NCBI RefSeq assembly: GCF_003712195.1
Contig: NZ_RDSD01000020.1
Location: forward strand, 1 to 64,000
Length of the DNA stretch: 64,000 nt
Direction: 5' to 3'
DNA from: Proteiniphilum sp. X52
GTDB lineage: Bacteria > Bacteroidota > Bacteroidia > Bacteroidales > Dysgonomonadaceae
Position numbers and translations under genes: made by a program. Shown piece after piece: positions 27,845 through 40,972 of the stretch. Numbering within the stretch: the stretch's first letter is position 1; the number at the start of each line of letters is the position of its first letter. The notes under the pieces are model-generated. The model did not search any database. It was not told where the DNA came from and saw only the letters and a program-made list of their open reading frames with translations.

Positions 27845-29395
27845 TCATATTCCACGAATCCGATCGTCGAACGCCGTCAGGGCCGCCTTGGCACCTTCAC
27901 CCATCGAGATGATGATCTGTTTGTAGGGAACCGTGGTTACGTCTCCGGCGGCGTAGATCCCGGGGACGTCCGTGCGTGCCCGTTCGTCGATCTCTATCTC
28001 TCCGAAACGGTTGGTCCTCACCACATCTTTAAACGCTGCGCTGTTGGGGGCCAGACCGATCTGTACAAATACCCCGTCTAGGTCGATAACCCGTTCTTCT
28101 TCAGTCTTGCGGTCTTTCACCTTCAACCCGACGACTTTTTCTCCGTTATTGATCACTTCGGTCGTTTGCGAGTGGAGGAAGATCTCCACATTCGAAAGGC
28201 TTTTCACCTTCTCCTGTAACACTTTGTCGGCCTTCAGCTCTTCCAGGAACTCGAAAACGGTGACGTGGGAACAGATCCCCGCCAAGTCGATGGCCGCCTC
28301 TATGCCGGAGTTGCCTCCCCCTATCACTGCCACACGCTTGCCTTTATAGAACGGACCGTCGCAATGCGGGCAAAAAGCCACCCCCCTTCCGATGAACTCG
28401 GTTTCACCCGGCACGTTCAGCTTGCGCCAGCTTGCTCCCGTAGCAATGATCAACGCGGGGGCGGTAAATATCTCGCCAGCCTGGGTCAAGACGATCTTCC
28501 GTGTATTTTCCATTTTTACATTCTCGACTGAACGATGTTCGAAAATATCGATGGGATATTCGCCCATATGGTTCTTGAGATCATCTGCCAATTTGCCACC
28601 GGTTGTATTGGGAACCGAGATCAGATTCTCTATCCCTCCCGTCTCATTGACCTGGCCTCCCACACGTTCGGCGACCACAGCCACATTCAACCCTTTCCGG
28701 GCACTGTAGATGGCCGCCGCGACACCGGCGGGTCCTCCGCCTACCACAATCACGTCATAGTCACGGACGGTCTGTTCTTCAGTTTCGGACGTCTCCACAC
28801 CGTAATGCGCTTCCAGTTTGGACAGCAGTTCGCCGAAATTAGCCCGGCCGACATGCAGCAGTTCGCCATCAGCAAAAACCGCCGGCACTCCCTGCAGATC
28901 CAGGGCATCGGCCTCCTCCTTATAGATAGCGCCATCCACCGCTTCGTGGGTGATACGTGGGTTTATCACCGCCATGGCGTTCAATGCCTGTACCACATCC
29001 GGGCAATTGGTGCAAGTGAGCGACATGTAAGTCGTCAGACGGATATCCCCCTTCAGTGACCTCACTCTTTTTGTCACGAATTCATCGGGCAGGTTTTTAC
29101 CTCTCCCGTCCGCATTCAGGACAGCCAGCAACAGTGAGGTGAACTCATGGCCGGTCGGCACCGCGCGGAATCTGACGCCTGTCTTCGCGCCGTTCTTCAG
29201 TATGTCGAATAGGAGCCCGTCACCAGGATTTTCTTTCAATGACAAACGATCCGAAACCGATACCACGTCGTTGAGCAGTTCGAGTAGTTGTACGCGGTTT
29301 GGATGATTTTCCCTTACCGAAACATCGAATAGGTAATCATTACCGAGTTCCGAGAAGATACCCCGTAGTTGCTCTATCAAAGATGTATCTAACAT
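27845..29395 (-). CDS. ahpF: Alkyl hydroperoxide reductase subunit F
   Basis: Flavoprotein (about 516 residues) passing electrons from NADH to AhpC. The N-terminal tandem-thioredoxin domain (1-200) has one CTNC redox motif; the thioredoxin-reductase-like part has the FAD site VVGGGPAGVAAAIYSARKG, the second redox pair in FCPHCDGPFYKGK and the NADH site VIGGGNSGIEAAIDLAG. The C-terminal GVFVQIGLAPNS and GIYAAGDVTT are typical. The ATG at 29419 adds eight residues; MLDTSLIEQL at 29395 fits the family better. It lies 73 bp behind ahpC in the same direction, the usual ahpCF order. Confidence 0.95.
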   Translation of the reverse strand: MLDTSLIEQLRGIFSELGNDYLFDVSVRENHPNRVQLLELLNDVVSVSDRLSLKENPGDGLLFDILKNGAKTGVRFRAVPTGHEFTSLLLAVLNADGRGKNLPDEFVTKRVRSLKGDIRLTTYMSLTCTNCPDVVQALNAMAVINPRITHEAVDGAIYKEEADALDLQGVPAVFADGELLHVGRANFGELLSKLEAHYGVETSETEEQTVRDYDVIVVGGGPAGVAAAIYSARKGLNVAVVAERVGGQVNETGGIENLISVPNTTGGKLADDLKNHMGEYPIDIFEHRSVENVKMENTRKIVLTQAGEIFTAPALIIATGASWRKLNVPGETEFIGRGVAFCPHCDGPFYKGKRVAVIGGGNSGIEAAIDLAGICSHVTVFEFLEELKADKVLQEKVKSLSNVEIFLHSQTTEVINNGEKVVGLKVKDRKTEEERVIDLDGVFVQIGLAPNSAAFKDVVRTNRFGEIEIDERARTDVPGIYAAGDVTTVPYKQIIISMGEGAKAALTAFDDRIRGI

Positions 29396-29468
29396 AATGT
29401 GTGAATAAAATACGGGCAACCCGTGGAAAACAATTCACCGCAGGTTACCCGTCAGTAGTGATTGTATA

Positions 29469-30035
29469 TTAAATTTTCCCTACCAGGTCGATGCTGGGTT
29501 TCAAAGTTTCTTGGCCTTCCTCCCATTTTGCAGGGCAAACCTCACCGTCGTGGGTGGCCACAAACTGGGCGGCTTTCACTTTGCGTACCAGTTCTTCCGC
29601 ATTACGTCCGATACCGTTGTCGTGAATTTCAGCAATTTTGATCTTTCCCGACGGATCTATCACGAATGTGCCTCTGTAGGCAACACCTTCTTCTTCTACC
29701 ATCACGCCGAAGGCGCGGGAGAGGAGTCCGGTCGGATCGGCCAGCATCGGATATTTGATTTTACGAATGCTTTCAGAAGCATCGTGCCATGCTTTGTGGG
29801 TGAAGTGTTTGTCGGTGCTTACCGAGTAAACTTCCACACCTATTCTCTGCAGCTCTTCATACTTTTCAGCCACGTCCACCAACTCTGTGGGGCATACGAA
29901 TGTGAAATCCGCGGGATAAAAGAAGAAAATAGCCCATTTACCCAATACGTCGTTGTGGGTTACTGTTTTGAACTCACCTTCGTGGTAGGCTTCCACTTTA
30001 AACTCTGTCAGTTGTGAATTGATAATTGAACTCAT
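29469..30035 (-). CDS. ahpC: Alkyl hydroperoxide reductase subunit C (peroxiredoxin)
   Basis: Two-cysteine peroxiredoxin (188 residues) reducing peroxides. The peroxidatic Cys is in FTFVCPTEL near residue 47 and the resolving Cys in GEVCPAKW near 166; both are intact. A frame opens at 30122, but MSSIINSQLTEFKVEAY at 30035 is the canonical start. It is first in an ahpC-ahpF operon, downstream of a -7 box at 30176-30183 and a leader hairpin. Confidence 0.96.
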   Translation of the reverse strand: MSSIINSQLTEFKVEAYHEGEFKTVTHNDVLGKWAIFFFYPADFTFVCPTELVDVAEKYEELQRIGVEVYSVSTDKHFTHKAWHDASESIRKIKYPMLADPTGLLSRAFGVMVEEEGVAYRGTFVIDPSGKIKIAEIHDNGIGRNAEELVRKVKAAQFVATHDGEVCPAKWEEGQETLKPSIDLVGKI

Positions 30036-30139
30036 AATTTTTTCTGTTTTATAATTGAATGTTTCAGCATTGTGCAACATTTGATGTTTTGTAAATAATC
30101 CCGGAAGAACCTGAAAAGACACCTTCTTTATCGTTCATT

Positions 30140-30183
30140 GAAGAACCCGGAAGCGGTTCTTCCTTATTCGTGGCACAAAGATA
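30140..30183 (-). promoter_or_regulatory. ahpC promoter box and leader hairpin
   Basis: TATCTTTG (minus strand, 30176-30183) is followed just after the expected start point by a perfect 8-bp stem, GAAGAACC/GGTTCTTC with a 7-nt loop (30140-30162). A 5'-terminal hairpin could stabilise the mRNA; the palindrome could also be an operator. Confidence 0.55.
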
Positions 30184-30307
30184 GGTAAAGATTTTATTTA
30201 TTGAAAAGTTTTTTTAATTGATAATATTTATGAGTGATTGACCTGAGTTTTTGGTCAGGGTAGGGGCTTTTCACCTGTTTTTGTCAATGATTTGTCACAA
30301 AGGGATA

Positions 30308-32425
30308 TTAGCTCCCTAATGGTCGTACTCCCATGTTAAACAAAGTGAATGACTGAATATCCGCATTTTCTTCTATAGTCTTGGAAAGTGGTTTTCCGGC
30401 TCCGTGTCCCGCATTCACGTCAACCCGGATAAGCACGGGATTTGTCCCGTGTTGGTTTTCCTGTAACCCGGCCGCAAACTTGAAGCTGTGTGCGGGTACG
30501 ACCCTGTCGTCGTGGTCGGCCGTGGTAATCAGCGTGGCGGGATATTCCACTCCCGGCTTTATGTTGTGCACAGGGGAATATCCCAATAAATACTCAAACA
30601 TTTCCTTGCTTTGCCCGGCCGTTCCGTAATCATAAGCCCAACCTGCTCCTGCCGTGAATGTGTGGTAACGCAGCATATCCAAAACCCCCACCGCGGGAAG
30701 CGCTACTTTGAACAAGTCAGGACGTTGTGTCATGCAAGCGCCGACCAAAAGGCCCCCGTTAGAACCTCCTCTGATCGCCAGATAATCCGGTGAAGTATAA
30801 CCATTCTCAATCAGGAATTCTCCCGCGGCGATGAAATCATCAAATACATTTTGCTTTCGCGTTTGAGTTCCCGCCAGGTGCCATTGTTTACCATATTCTC
30901 CCCCTCCTCTCAGGTTCGGCACGGCATAAATCCCCCCGTTTTCCATCCAAACCGCGTTGGCAATTGAAAAGCCCGGAGTAAGACTCACGTTGAATCCTCC
31001 GTAACCATAAAGAATGGTCGGATTTTTTCCGTTGAGTTGAATTCCTTTTTTGTGCGAGATAATCATAGGAATTTTTGTTCCGTCTTTTGAAGTATAGAAT
31101 ACCTGTTTTGACTCGTAATCATCGGAATTGAATTTCGCTTTTGATTTTTCGTACACTGCTGTTTTTCCTTCTTTCGGTTCGTACGAGTATATCGTTCCTG
31201 CCGTGATATAATTGGTGAACGTGAAATAAAGTGTCGTATCTTCTTTTTTACCTCCGAATCCTCCTACTGATCCCACTCCCGGAAGCTCAACCTCACGAAC
31301 TAAATTCCCATGGTAATCATATTGCTTTACCTGCGAAATCGCATCTTTCATATAGTGGGCAAAGAAATACCCCGATCCGGTGGAGGGAGAAAGTACATTT
31401 TCAGTTTCAGGAATAAAATCGACCCAGGGAGCGGAAGGGTTTTTGGCATCAGCTATCACGATCTTGCGGTTAGGGGCGTCTTTATCGGTCACAATGAACA
31501 ATTTGTCCCCGTCATTTTCAATGACATAATGATCGTTGTCGAAATTATTTACAAGAGTGACAATCTTACTGTTTGGATTTGTCAAATCTTGAATATACAA
31601 TTCATTTCCGTAAGTGGAATTAGCCGCTGTGATAATCAGATATTTATCATCTTGTGTTACATGCCCGCCGATATAACGTCTTTTTTGGCCAAGTCCGAAA
31701 ACTATTTTGTCTTCCGATTGCGGCGTTCCCAATGTATGGTAATACAATTTGTGCTGGTCTGTCATTGCGGAGAGTTCACTTCCTGTCGGCTTATCATAGC
31801 TCGAATAATAGAATCCCTCGTTTCCTTTCCACGAAAGTCCGCTGAATTTAATATCAGTAAGCGTATCTTCCAGAATTGCTTTGGAAGTCACATCCATAAT
31901 GATGACTTTTCGCCAGTCACTCCCCCCTTCCGAAATGGCATACGCCACTGTTTTGCTGTCTTTGGAAAATTCCAGTCCCGCCAACGAAGTAGTTCCGTCC
32001 TCTGAGAAATTATTCGGATCAAGGAAGATCTCTTCATTTCCGTCTTTATCTCTTTTGTACAAAACGTACTGATTCTGTAATCCGTCGTTTTTGAGATAAA
32101 AAGTGTAATCCCCTTCGGTAAACGGAGCGCCGATTTTCTCGTAGTTCCACAAATCTTCCAGTTTGTTTTTAATTTGATTCCGGAAAGGAATTTTTTCCAG
32201 ATAACCAAACGTCACCTCGTTTTGCGCTTTAACCCAGGCTGCCGTTTCGTCTGAACGGTCATCTTCCAGCCAACGGTACGGGTCTTTGATTTCCGTGCCG
32301 AAATAGGTATCCACCGTATCCACTTTCCTGGTTTCAGGATAAGTAACCTCTACCACTTGTTTGCTTTCTTGCTTACACGATACCAAGGCAGATACCATAC
32401 ACATAAGGATAAGGATTTTTTTCAT
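30308..32425 (-). CDS. Prolyl oligopeptidase family lipoprotein
   Basis: Serine peptidase of family S9A cleaving after proline in short peptides (705 residues). The N-terminus is a lipoprotein signal ([20 protein letters not shown], lipobox VSC near residue 17), placing it in the periplasm or outer membrane. A seven-bladed propeller (about 90-420) gates the C-terminal alpha/beta-hydrolase: nucleophile Ser in [10 protein letters not shown], Asp in [10 protein letters not shown] and His in [10 protein letters not shown]. All are intact. A -7 box at 32480-32487 drives it alone. Together with the POT-like transporter it points to peptide use. Confidence 0.94.
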   Translation of the reverse strand: MKKILILMCMVSALVSCKQESKQVVEVTYPETRKVDTVDTYFGTEIKDPYRWLEDDRSDETAAWVKAQNEVTFGYLEKIPFRNQIKNKLEDLWNYEKIGAPFTEGDYTFYLKNDGLQNQYVLYKRDKDGNEEIFLDPNNFSEDGTTSLAGLEFSKDSKTVAYAISEGGSDWRKVIIMDVTSKAILEDTLTDIKFSGLSWKGNEGFYYSSYDKPTGSELSAMTDQHKLYYHTLGTPQSEDKIVFGLGQKRRYIGGHVTQDDKYLIITAANSTYGNELYIQDLTNPNSKIVTLVNNFDNDHYVIENDGDKLFIVTDKDAPNRKIVIADAKNPSAPWVDFIPETENVLSPSTGSGYFFAHYMKDAISQVKQYDYHGNLVREVELPGVGSVGGFGGKKEDTTLYFTFTNYITAGTIYSYEPKEGKTAVYEKSKAKFNSDDYESKQVFYTSKDGTKIPMIISHKKGIQLNGKNPTILYGYGGFNVSLTPGFSIANAVWMENGGIYAVPNLRGGGEYGKQWHLAGTQTRKQNVFDDFIAAGEFLIENGYTSPDYLAIRGGSNGGLLVGACMTQRPDLFKVALPAVGVLDMLRYHTFTAGAGWAYDYGTAGQSKEMFEYLLGYSPVHNIKPGVEYPATLITTADHDDRVVPAHSFKFAAGLQENQHGTNPVLIRVDVNAGHGAGKPLSKTIEENADIQSFTLFNMGVRPLGS

Positions 32426-32479
32426 ACGACTAAAATATTTATTATCATGCGCGTTTCATATTTCTTTTGTAGTTAAATG

Positions 32480-32487
32480 CAAAGGTA
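32480..32487 (-). promoter_or_regulatory. -7 box of prolyl oligopeptidase gene
   Basis: TACCTTTG on the minus strand, 55 nt before the ATG and immediately past the stop of the upstream GH2 gene, suggests independent transcription. No good -33 box is present. Confidence 0.45.
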
Positions 32488-32488
32488 G

Positions 32489-35933
<3,445 letters not shown>

Positions 35934-36014
35934 TTTTTTAGAAGCTGTTTTGAATTTTTTCATCCATTGTTTTTTAGACATTTTTTGATGGATTTGGATT
36001 TTCAGTTTCTTGGT

Positions 36015-38006
36015 TCATATTTTTCGCAGTTTGGCGGCGAATCCGCCTCCGGGAGCGAGGTGCAGGTGGACGGTCTCACCGGATGCGATATGGCGTGTCT
36101 CTTTCCTGTAGTCGCCACCTTTGCGGTGTGCGTTGGCTCCGTCCCGGAAGAGGGTCATCTCGTACCGCCCCGCGGGAAGGAAAGAGAGGTCGACCTCCAT
36201 GTCGCGGCTTTCCCAGCCTGTGATGCCTCCGATGTACCAGTCGCCGCCGCTGCGGCGGGCCAGCGCCAGGTGCTCGCCAACCCTGCCGCTGAGGGGCACG
36301 GTCTCATCCCACACGGTGGGGATGGAGGCGATGAATTGGAGAGACTCGGTCTCACGCATATACTCGGTGGGACTGTCGCACAGCATGTTGAGGGGCGAGT
36401 TGAACACCACGTAGAGGGCCAGCTGCCGGCACCGTGTGCCCTGGCTCATTGGTTCCGAATAGATCGGACGGTAGCATCCGCGTGCGGCGTTGCGCATCGC
36501 TCCCTGGGTGTAATCCATTGGCCCGGCTGCCATGCGGATAAAGGGGACGGTGACGTCGTAGGTGACCATGTCGACGCTCTCGGGCGACCATTTGAGTTGC
36601 TCCAGGCCGTGGACCCCCTCGAAGTTGAGGACGTTGGGCCAAGTCCGGCTCAGCCCGGTGGGCTTGTACATGCCGTGAAAATCGAGCAACAGCTTGTGCC
36701 GGGAGGCAGTTTCCGCGGCGCGGTAAATGAAGTCGACCAACTTCTGGTCGTCACGATCCATGAAGTCGACCTTGAATCCCTTCACGCCCATGGCGGCGTA
36801 ATGGCGGCACACCTCTTCCATGTCGCGGTCGAAGGCGTGGTAACCGGCCCAGAGGATGATGCCCACGCCTCGATCACGGCCGTAACCGACCAGTTCCGGG
36901 ATATCGATCTGCGGGACCACCTGCATCAGGTCGGCTTTCAGGTTGACGGCCCATCCCTCGTCGAGGATCACATATTCGATGCCGTGCTCCGAGGCGAAGT
37001 CGATGTAGTACTTGTAGGTATCGTTGTTGATGCCGGCCTTGAAGTCGACACCGTGGATGTTCCAGTCGTTCCACCACTCCCAGGCTACCTTGCCGGGCTT
37101 GATCCAGGAGGTGTCGGCCAGCCGTGAGGGCGATGCCAGGCGGTAGACCATGTCACTGGCTGCCAGCGACGCGTCGTTATCGGCCACCACGCAGACGCGC
37201 CAGGGGAAGCTGCGGCTCCCTTCTGTTTTTGCGATGTACTCCTCTCTTGCGGTGACACGCATCTGCAGCATGTTGTGCCCGCCCTGCTCCACGGCGGCCG
37301 GGACCCGCGCGAAAATCCCCCTGAGGGTGTGGGGTGTCTGACTGTCGGGCGTGAGGTACATGCCGGGGTAAGACTCCAGGTCGGCCTCGGTGATGAGGAG
37401 CCGTTTGCCTTCGGCGGCGTCGGCCAGCAGCGGCAAAAAGACGAGCCGCTCACGGTCGATCCGCGAGAGGGGCGTATGCTCGTAAGTGTTCTCGAAGGAG
37501 CTCTGCAGCTGGTCGCCTCCCAGTCCTCCCTTTACATAGGGCACCCAGGCAGTCCGGTCGCCCGTAAAACGGAAGTTCGCCTCCTCCGCGTTGATGGTGA
37601 GTGTTCCCTTGCGGGAGGTGTGGAAGCGGTAGGCCAGTCCGTCGTCATACAAGCGGAAGGTGATGCCCCAGTCGCCGCGGAAAGTGATTAGCAGCTCATT
37701 GTACGGGTTACGGACTGCTGAAGATATCCAGAAGGGGGAGGGGATGATTTCGTCGGCGCTCCGCTGTTGGGCATGCCGGACACGGGCGTCGGGGCCCAGT
37801 TGCTCGCCGCCGGCCATGGTAAGCGATACCGGCGAGGGTTCGATCAACCGCTCTCCGTCATGCGACAGGCTCCAGGCAAGCTGTTTACCCACGGTCACCT
37901 CAGCGGTAAGTCTTCCGTCGGGCGAGGAGATGCCGTATTTTTTCTGCGCGTTTATCGCTCCGCATAGGAGCAGAAGCATGAGGATCGGTGGAATTGTTCT
38001 TTTCAT
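36015..38006 (-). CDS. GH97 glycoside hydrolase, predicted retaining type
   Basis: Family-97 alpha-glycosidase (663 residues) with a signal peptide (MLLLLLCGAINAQ region). An N-terminal beta-sandwich (about 25-280) precedes a TIM barrel (about 290-560) with VILDEGWAVN, GFKVDFMDRDDQ and LDFHGMYKPTGL, then a small C-terminal domain. In the GH97 family, inverting SusB-like enzymes carry a catalytic-base Glu at the HE of the last motif, whereas retaining alpha-galactosidase-type members use an Asp nucleophile in the KVDF strand. This protein has VDF and HG, so retaining chemistry is predicted. The start at 38006 is preferred over 38039 because the -7 box lies at 38037-38044. Confidence 0.9.
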   Translation of the reverse strand: MKRTIPPILMLLLLCGAINAQKKYGISSPDGRLTAEVTVGKQLAWSLSHDGERLIEPSPVSLTMAGGEQLGPDARVRHAQQRSADEIIPSPFWISSAVRNPYNELLITFRGDWGITFRLYDDGLAYRFHTSRKGTLTINAEEANFRFTGDRTAWVPYVKGGLGGDQLQSSFENTYEHTPLSRIDRERLVFLPLLADAAEGKRLLITEADLESYPGMYLTPDSQTPHTLRGIFARVPAAVEQGGHNMLQMRVTAREEYIAKTEGSRSFPWRVCVVADNDASLAASDMVYRLASPSRLADTSWIKPGKVAWEWWNDWNIHGVDFKAGINNDTYKYYIDFASEHGIEYVILDEGWAVNLKADLMQVVPQIDIPELVGYGRDRGVGIILWAGYHAFDRDMEEVCRHYAAMGVKGFKVDFMDRDDQKLVDFIYRAAETASRHKLLLDFHGMYKPTGLSRTWPNVLNFEGVHGLEQLKWSPESVDMVTYDVTVPFIRMAAGPMDYTQGAMRNAARGCYRPIYSEPMSQGTRCRQLALYVVFNSPLNMLCDSPTEYMRETESLQFIASIPTVWDETVPLSGRVGEHLALARRSGGDWYIGGITGWESRDMEVDLSFLPAGRYEMTLFRDGANAHRKGGDYRKETRHIASGETVHLHLAPGGGFAAKLRKI

Positions 38007-38036
38007 GTTACCTTTCTTTATGTTTGTTTGATAATG

Positions 38037-38044
38037 CAAAAATA
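38037..38044 (-). promoter_or_regulatory. -7 box of GH97 gene
   Basis: TATTTTTG on the minus strand overlaps the upstream ATG of the longer frame, so transcription would start inside it and the real start is 38006. TTTG motifs lie 14 and 24 nt upstream, neither at the ideal distance. Confidence 0.4.
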
Positions 38045-38290
38045 GGAATTAAACTTTTCAAACCTTCACAAATGTTGCAAAAACACTTAAATATCGCGAT
38101 GAATCCTGTTTTTCGGCACGATTTACCGCCCAAATTTACAAAAACTTGGCGACATAAAAAATGCAATCCATGGGTGTTTGTGTTCCGGTATTTCTTCGCC
38201 ACGGATGGAAATAGCATGCCGGGTAGTCAACAAGGGTTGATCGATTTTGAATGCTGTAAATCAAGGAATTGAGCTGATTCTTCTTTGAAA

Positions 38291-38340
38291 ATAAAAAAGT
38301 CGGACAGGAAGAAAATTGCCTCGTTTTCCTTCTGTCCGAC
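38291..38340 (-). terminator. Strong terminator closing susC/susD transcript
   Basis: GTCGGACAG...CTGTCCGAC form a 9-bp stem extended by GAAG/CTTC and AAAA/TTTT, followed on the minus strand by TTTTTTATTTTC. It ends the transcript from susC/susD through the two gene remnants and separates it from GH97. The rest of 38045-38374 shows no gene. Confidence 0.85.
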
Positions 38341-38374
38341 CGTTAACGAATCTTGGTGGGTTTTCACTTACCTC

Positions 38375-38722
38375 TCATAGAAAGGAGATGATCTTGTCCA
38401 TTTGTTCGGAGATTTTCTTCAAATGCGTCGGATCTCCTCCGGAAACTTCCGGGTGGTTGAGTTCATCGACATATCGCCTGGCTTCCACGGAGCTGAGGAT
38501 AAAGTTGTTCCAAACGTTTTTCCGGGCAATCTTGAACTTGTCCGTGAGTGAACCCTTGTCCGGGATCATCCCGAAGACCAACGCCTTTTTTAACGACACC
38601 TTGGTTTTTCGCTGCGCCGCCGCGGATGGCGCTGTATTTTTGCCCGATACGGTTGCAAACGGGGTGATGGCAGAAACTCCCGCCATCACCGCTGCCGATT
38701 TGATAAAATCTCTTTTGTTCAT
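38375..38722 (-). pseudogene. Internally deleted TIM-barrel sugar phosphate isomerase/epimerase
   Basis: A 115-codon open frame that looks like three separated parts of a roughly 300-residue TIM-barrel epimerase joined in frame. The first part is a secretion-signal N-terminus (MNKRDFIKSAAVMAGVSA) through KGSLTDKFKIA, the second a mid-barrel segment NVWNNFILSSVEARRYVDEL, and the third the C-terminal end LKKISEQMDKIISFL. Most barrel strands and the metal ligands are missing, so no activity is expected. It follows a similarly collapsed Gfo/Idh gene by 6 bp, and a terminator follows. Confidence 0.7.
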
Positions 38723-38728
38723 GTTGGT

Positions 38729-39002
38729 TTATTTAAATGCCGTAACCCCCGGTATCGCAATGGGAAGGTCGTATTTTGTTTCCCGGGAAATATCTTCCGG
38801 AAACAACACCTCCGATGAGTTCAGCGCCTGGTCGAACGTGATGGTCTGTCCCGCGGCCACCACAACCGATCAGTCCCACTTTCAGCGTGTTGCTGTTGGA
38901 CGTCCAGATGGAGTTGGATCCCAAGGCCACCCTGGAAGAGATAAGGGTTCCGGCAGTAGCCAGTCCTGCTGTCTTGATAAATTTTCTTCTTGAATAGTTC
39001 AT
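38729..39002 (-). pseudogene. Internally deleted Gfo/Idh/MocA-family oxidoreductase
   Basis: The 5' end encodes a Tat-like signal (MNYSRRKFIKTAGLATAGTL) and the first Rossmann strand LKVGLIGCGGRG. The reading then shifts: in another frame the sequence reads the family C-terminus, GQTITFDQALNSSEVLFPED then TKYDLPIAIPGVTAFK and a stop at 38729. Some 350 codons between are missing. An ORF in the first frame runs to 38733 but is nonsense after CGGRG. In intact PULs such enzymes process sugars in the periplasm; here it is dead. Confidence 0.8.
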
Positions 39003-39019
39003 TGTTGTCTTATTATGAT

Positions 39020-40942
39020 TTAATAACCCGGATTTTGTTTTAACCGGGGAGCCTTGTTTATTTCTGTCCTCGAAACAGGCAGCCAATAATTCTTGTTATC
39101 CCATTTCCTTGTATCTGCCAGGGCTGTTGTATTATAAATGTACATGGATACTCCGTCATTAAAGTGGTAAATATACATGGGATGGAAGTCCGCAATTACT
39201 TTATCGCAAATCATCCATTTTCGTATACTGTACCATCTGTCTCCTTCGGCAAACATTTCAATTAATCTTTCGTGCCTGTACCATTCTCTTGCCTGCTCCT
39301 GACTAACGGTAACCGGACGTCCCGGCAGTCCGGCACGGTTTCTGATTTTGTTGATGGTGGTAATGCCTTCTTCTATTTCTCCCAATTCGATACAGGCTTC
39401 GGCGTAATCCAGCAATACTTCTGCAAAACGCATTTCCAGCCAAGTATTTTCATTGTTATCTATCTCTCCGTCAATGCTAATGTCCAGCATTTTTCTCAGG
39501 TAATATCCTGTTTTTGTTCCGTTCCATGCCTGGTTGGCGGCTTGTCTGGAATCGCTTCCTCCCGTGATGACCGGTTCAAGCGTTGCAATGGCTTGCATTT
39601 TTTCGGCCACGCTTTTCGCACCCATGATAGTTGCTCCGGGAGCATCCACTTGCGAGGCTATTTGAATCTTGTTGTTCGTGGATGATCTATCGCGCCAGGG
39701 AGCTCCATCGAAAAGAATATTTGCGTAGAAACGAGGTTCCCTGCCAACATAAGGGTTTAGTTCCGGATTTGCATTCAATTGCGTCTTTGTAAATTCCCGG
39801 ATGCTTGTTTGTCCCGGGTTGTACTTGTCCCATTGGAAAGGGGTTCCATCTTTCATTTCAAATTGTCTGACAATATGTTCTATGGGTTCGTTATTTCCCC
39901 AACAATTGTATCCGTTGGGGCCCCAGTAGAGATTGTTGCGAACCCTGTTGCCCTGTCTGTTCAGGTATTGTGTTCCGAAAATAACTTCGTCATCCCAGGC
40001 TCCTTTTTGTAGAAAAACATTGCTGTAATTTTCGGCGTAAGCCATCAGTTCCTCATCCGTCATACTTGCAGGAGGTTCGTGGGTGGCGCCTGAAAGGGCA
40101 TAATGTCCGAATTTTCCGTCAATAATGTCTTTGGCCGCATTTTTCGCGTCCGCAAGTCGTTGCCTTCTGTTATTGTCTTGAAAGGAAACCAAATCGTTCG
40201 AAGATTCATATCCGCCATTCATCAATTCTCCTGAAACAAAACTTAAAAGTCTTGATTTTAGCGCGGCAGCGGCACCTTTAGTAGCTCTGCCCTGATCGAT
40301 CTCCTTTTTGTCGGGTAATCCGGCAATCGCTTTGTCCAAGTCGGTTAAAATAAAATTCAACGTTTCTTCCAATGAAGCTCTTTCCCGGGATAAAAAATCA
40401 TCGTTCAAATTAAACTTTTTATCGATAAGCACCACGCCTCCGTATGACCGAAGCAGGTTTGTATAATTAAAAGCCCTTATAAAATAAGCTTCCGCTTTAA
40501 TCTGTGCAATTTTATCCTCATCGGCTTTTGATTGTGTGGGAACTTCGTCGATTTCGCCCAAAAGCGTGTTAACGTTTTTAATGTTGGAATAATTAAAGTC
40601 CCACAGGATCCATCCATATCGCCAATTGCCAAAGTGCCCCAAATAATCGGGAGTAAGATTCCCTTTTGTAAAAGTGACTTGTCCGGCCCTATGAATATTA
40701 AGAAGTTCATCCGTGGCAGATGACAATAAATCTTCGCGCATTCCTAAAACTTCTTCCCTGTCTCCGCCCATCACATCATAGCATTGAAACAGGAATGCTT
40801 CCGCAAGGTTTATCTCCTGAAAGATCCATTCTTCACTGAACGAATCTACGGGATTTTGATCCAATGCGTTTTCACAGGAGGAAAGCATAAAGGAGAGTAG
40901 AAATGCGATGAAGCAGTATTGAATGTTTATATATTTTTTCAT
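39020..40942 (-). CDS. susD: SusD/RagB-family nutrient-binding outer membrane lipoprotein
   Basis: Surface lipoprotein partner of SusC (640 residues). The lipobox lies in LLSFMLSSCENALDQNP. The SusD_RagB fold shows in helices with AEAFLFQCYDVMGG, AYFIRAFNYTNLLRSYGGVVLID and GAAAALKSRLLSF, and in the C-terminal WLEMRFAEVLLDYAEACIEL and RLIEMFAEGDRWYSIRKW. It starts 30 bp after susC. Its first 60 codons are closely duplicated as a remnant at 48142-48371. The substrate cannot be read from sequence; the linked GH97 and GH2 suggest galactosides. Confidence 0.93.
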   Translation of the reverse strand: MKKYINIQYCFIAFLLSFMLSSCENALDQNPVDSFSEEWIFQEINLAEAFLFQCYDVMGGDREEVLGMREDLLSSATDELLNIHRAGQVTFTKGNLTPDYLGHFGNWRYGWILWDFNYSNIKNVNTLLGEIDEVPTQSKADEDKIAQIKAEAYFIRAFNYTNLLRSYGGVVLIDKKFNLNDDFLSRERASLEETLNFILTDLDKAIAGLPDKKEIDQGRATKGAAAALKSRLLSFVSGELMNGGYESSNDLVSFQDNNRRQRLADAKNAAKDIIDGKFGHYALSGATHEPPASMTDEELMAYAENYSNVFLQKGAWDDEVIFGTQYLNRQGNRVRNNLYWGPNGYNCWGNNEPIEHIVRQFEMKDGTPFQWDKYNPGQTSIREFTKTQLNANPELNPYVGREPRFYANILFDGAPWRDRSSTNNKIQIASQVDAPGATIMGAKSVAEKMQAIATLEPVITGGSDSRQAANQAWNGTKTGYYLRKMLDISIDGEIDNNENTWLEMRFAEVLLDYAEACIELGEIEEGITTINKIRNRAGLPGRPVTVSQEQAREWYRHERLIEMFAEGDRWYSIRKWMICDKVIADFHPMYIYHFNDGVSMYIYNTTALADTRKWDNKNYWLPVSRTEINKAPRLKQNPGY

Positions 40943-40972
40943 ATTGTTTGTGTGATTACAGGGTTATTTATA

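Noticed and set aside
30121-30200. OxyR or PerR box at ahpC
   Set aside because: The palindrome GAAGAACC/GGTTCTTC does not match the spaced ATAG-type OxyR or the PerR consensus.
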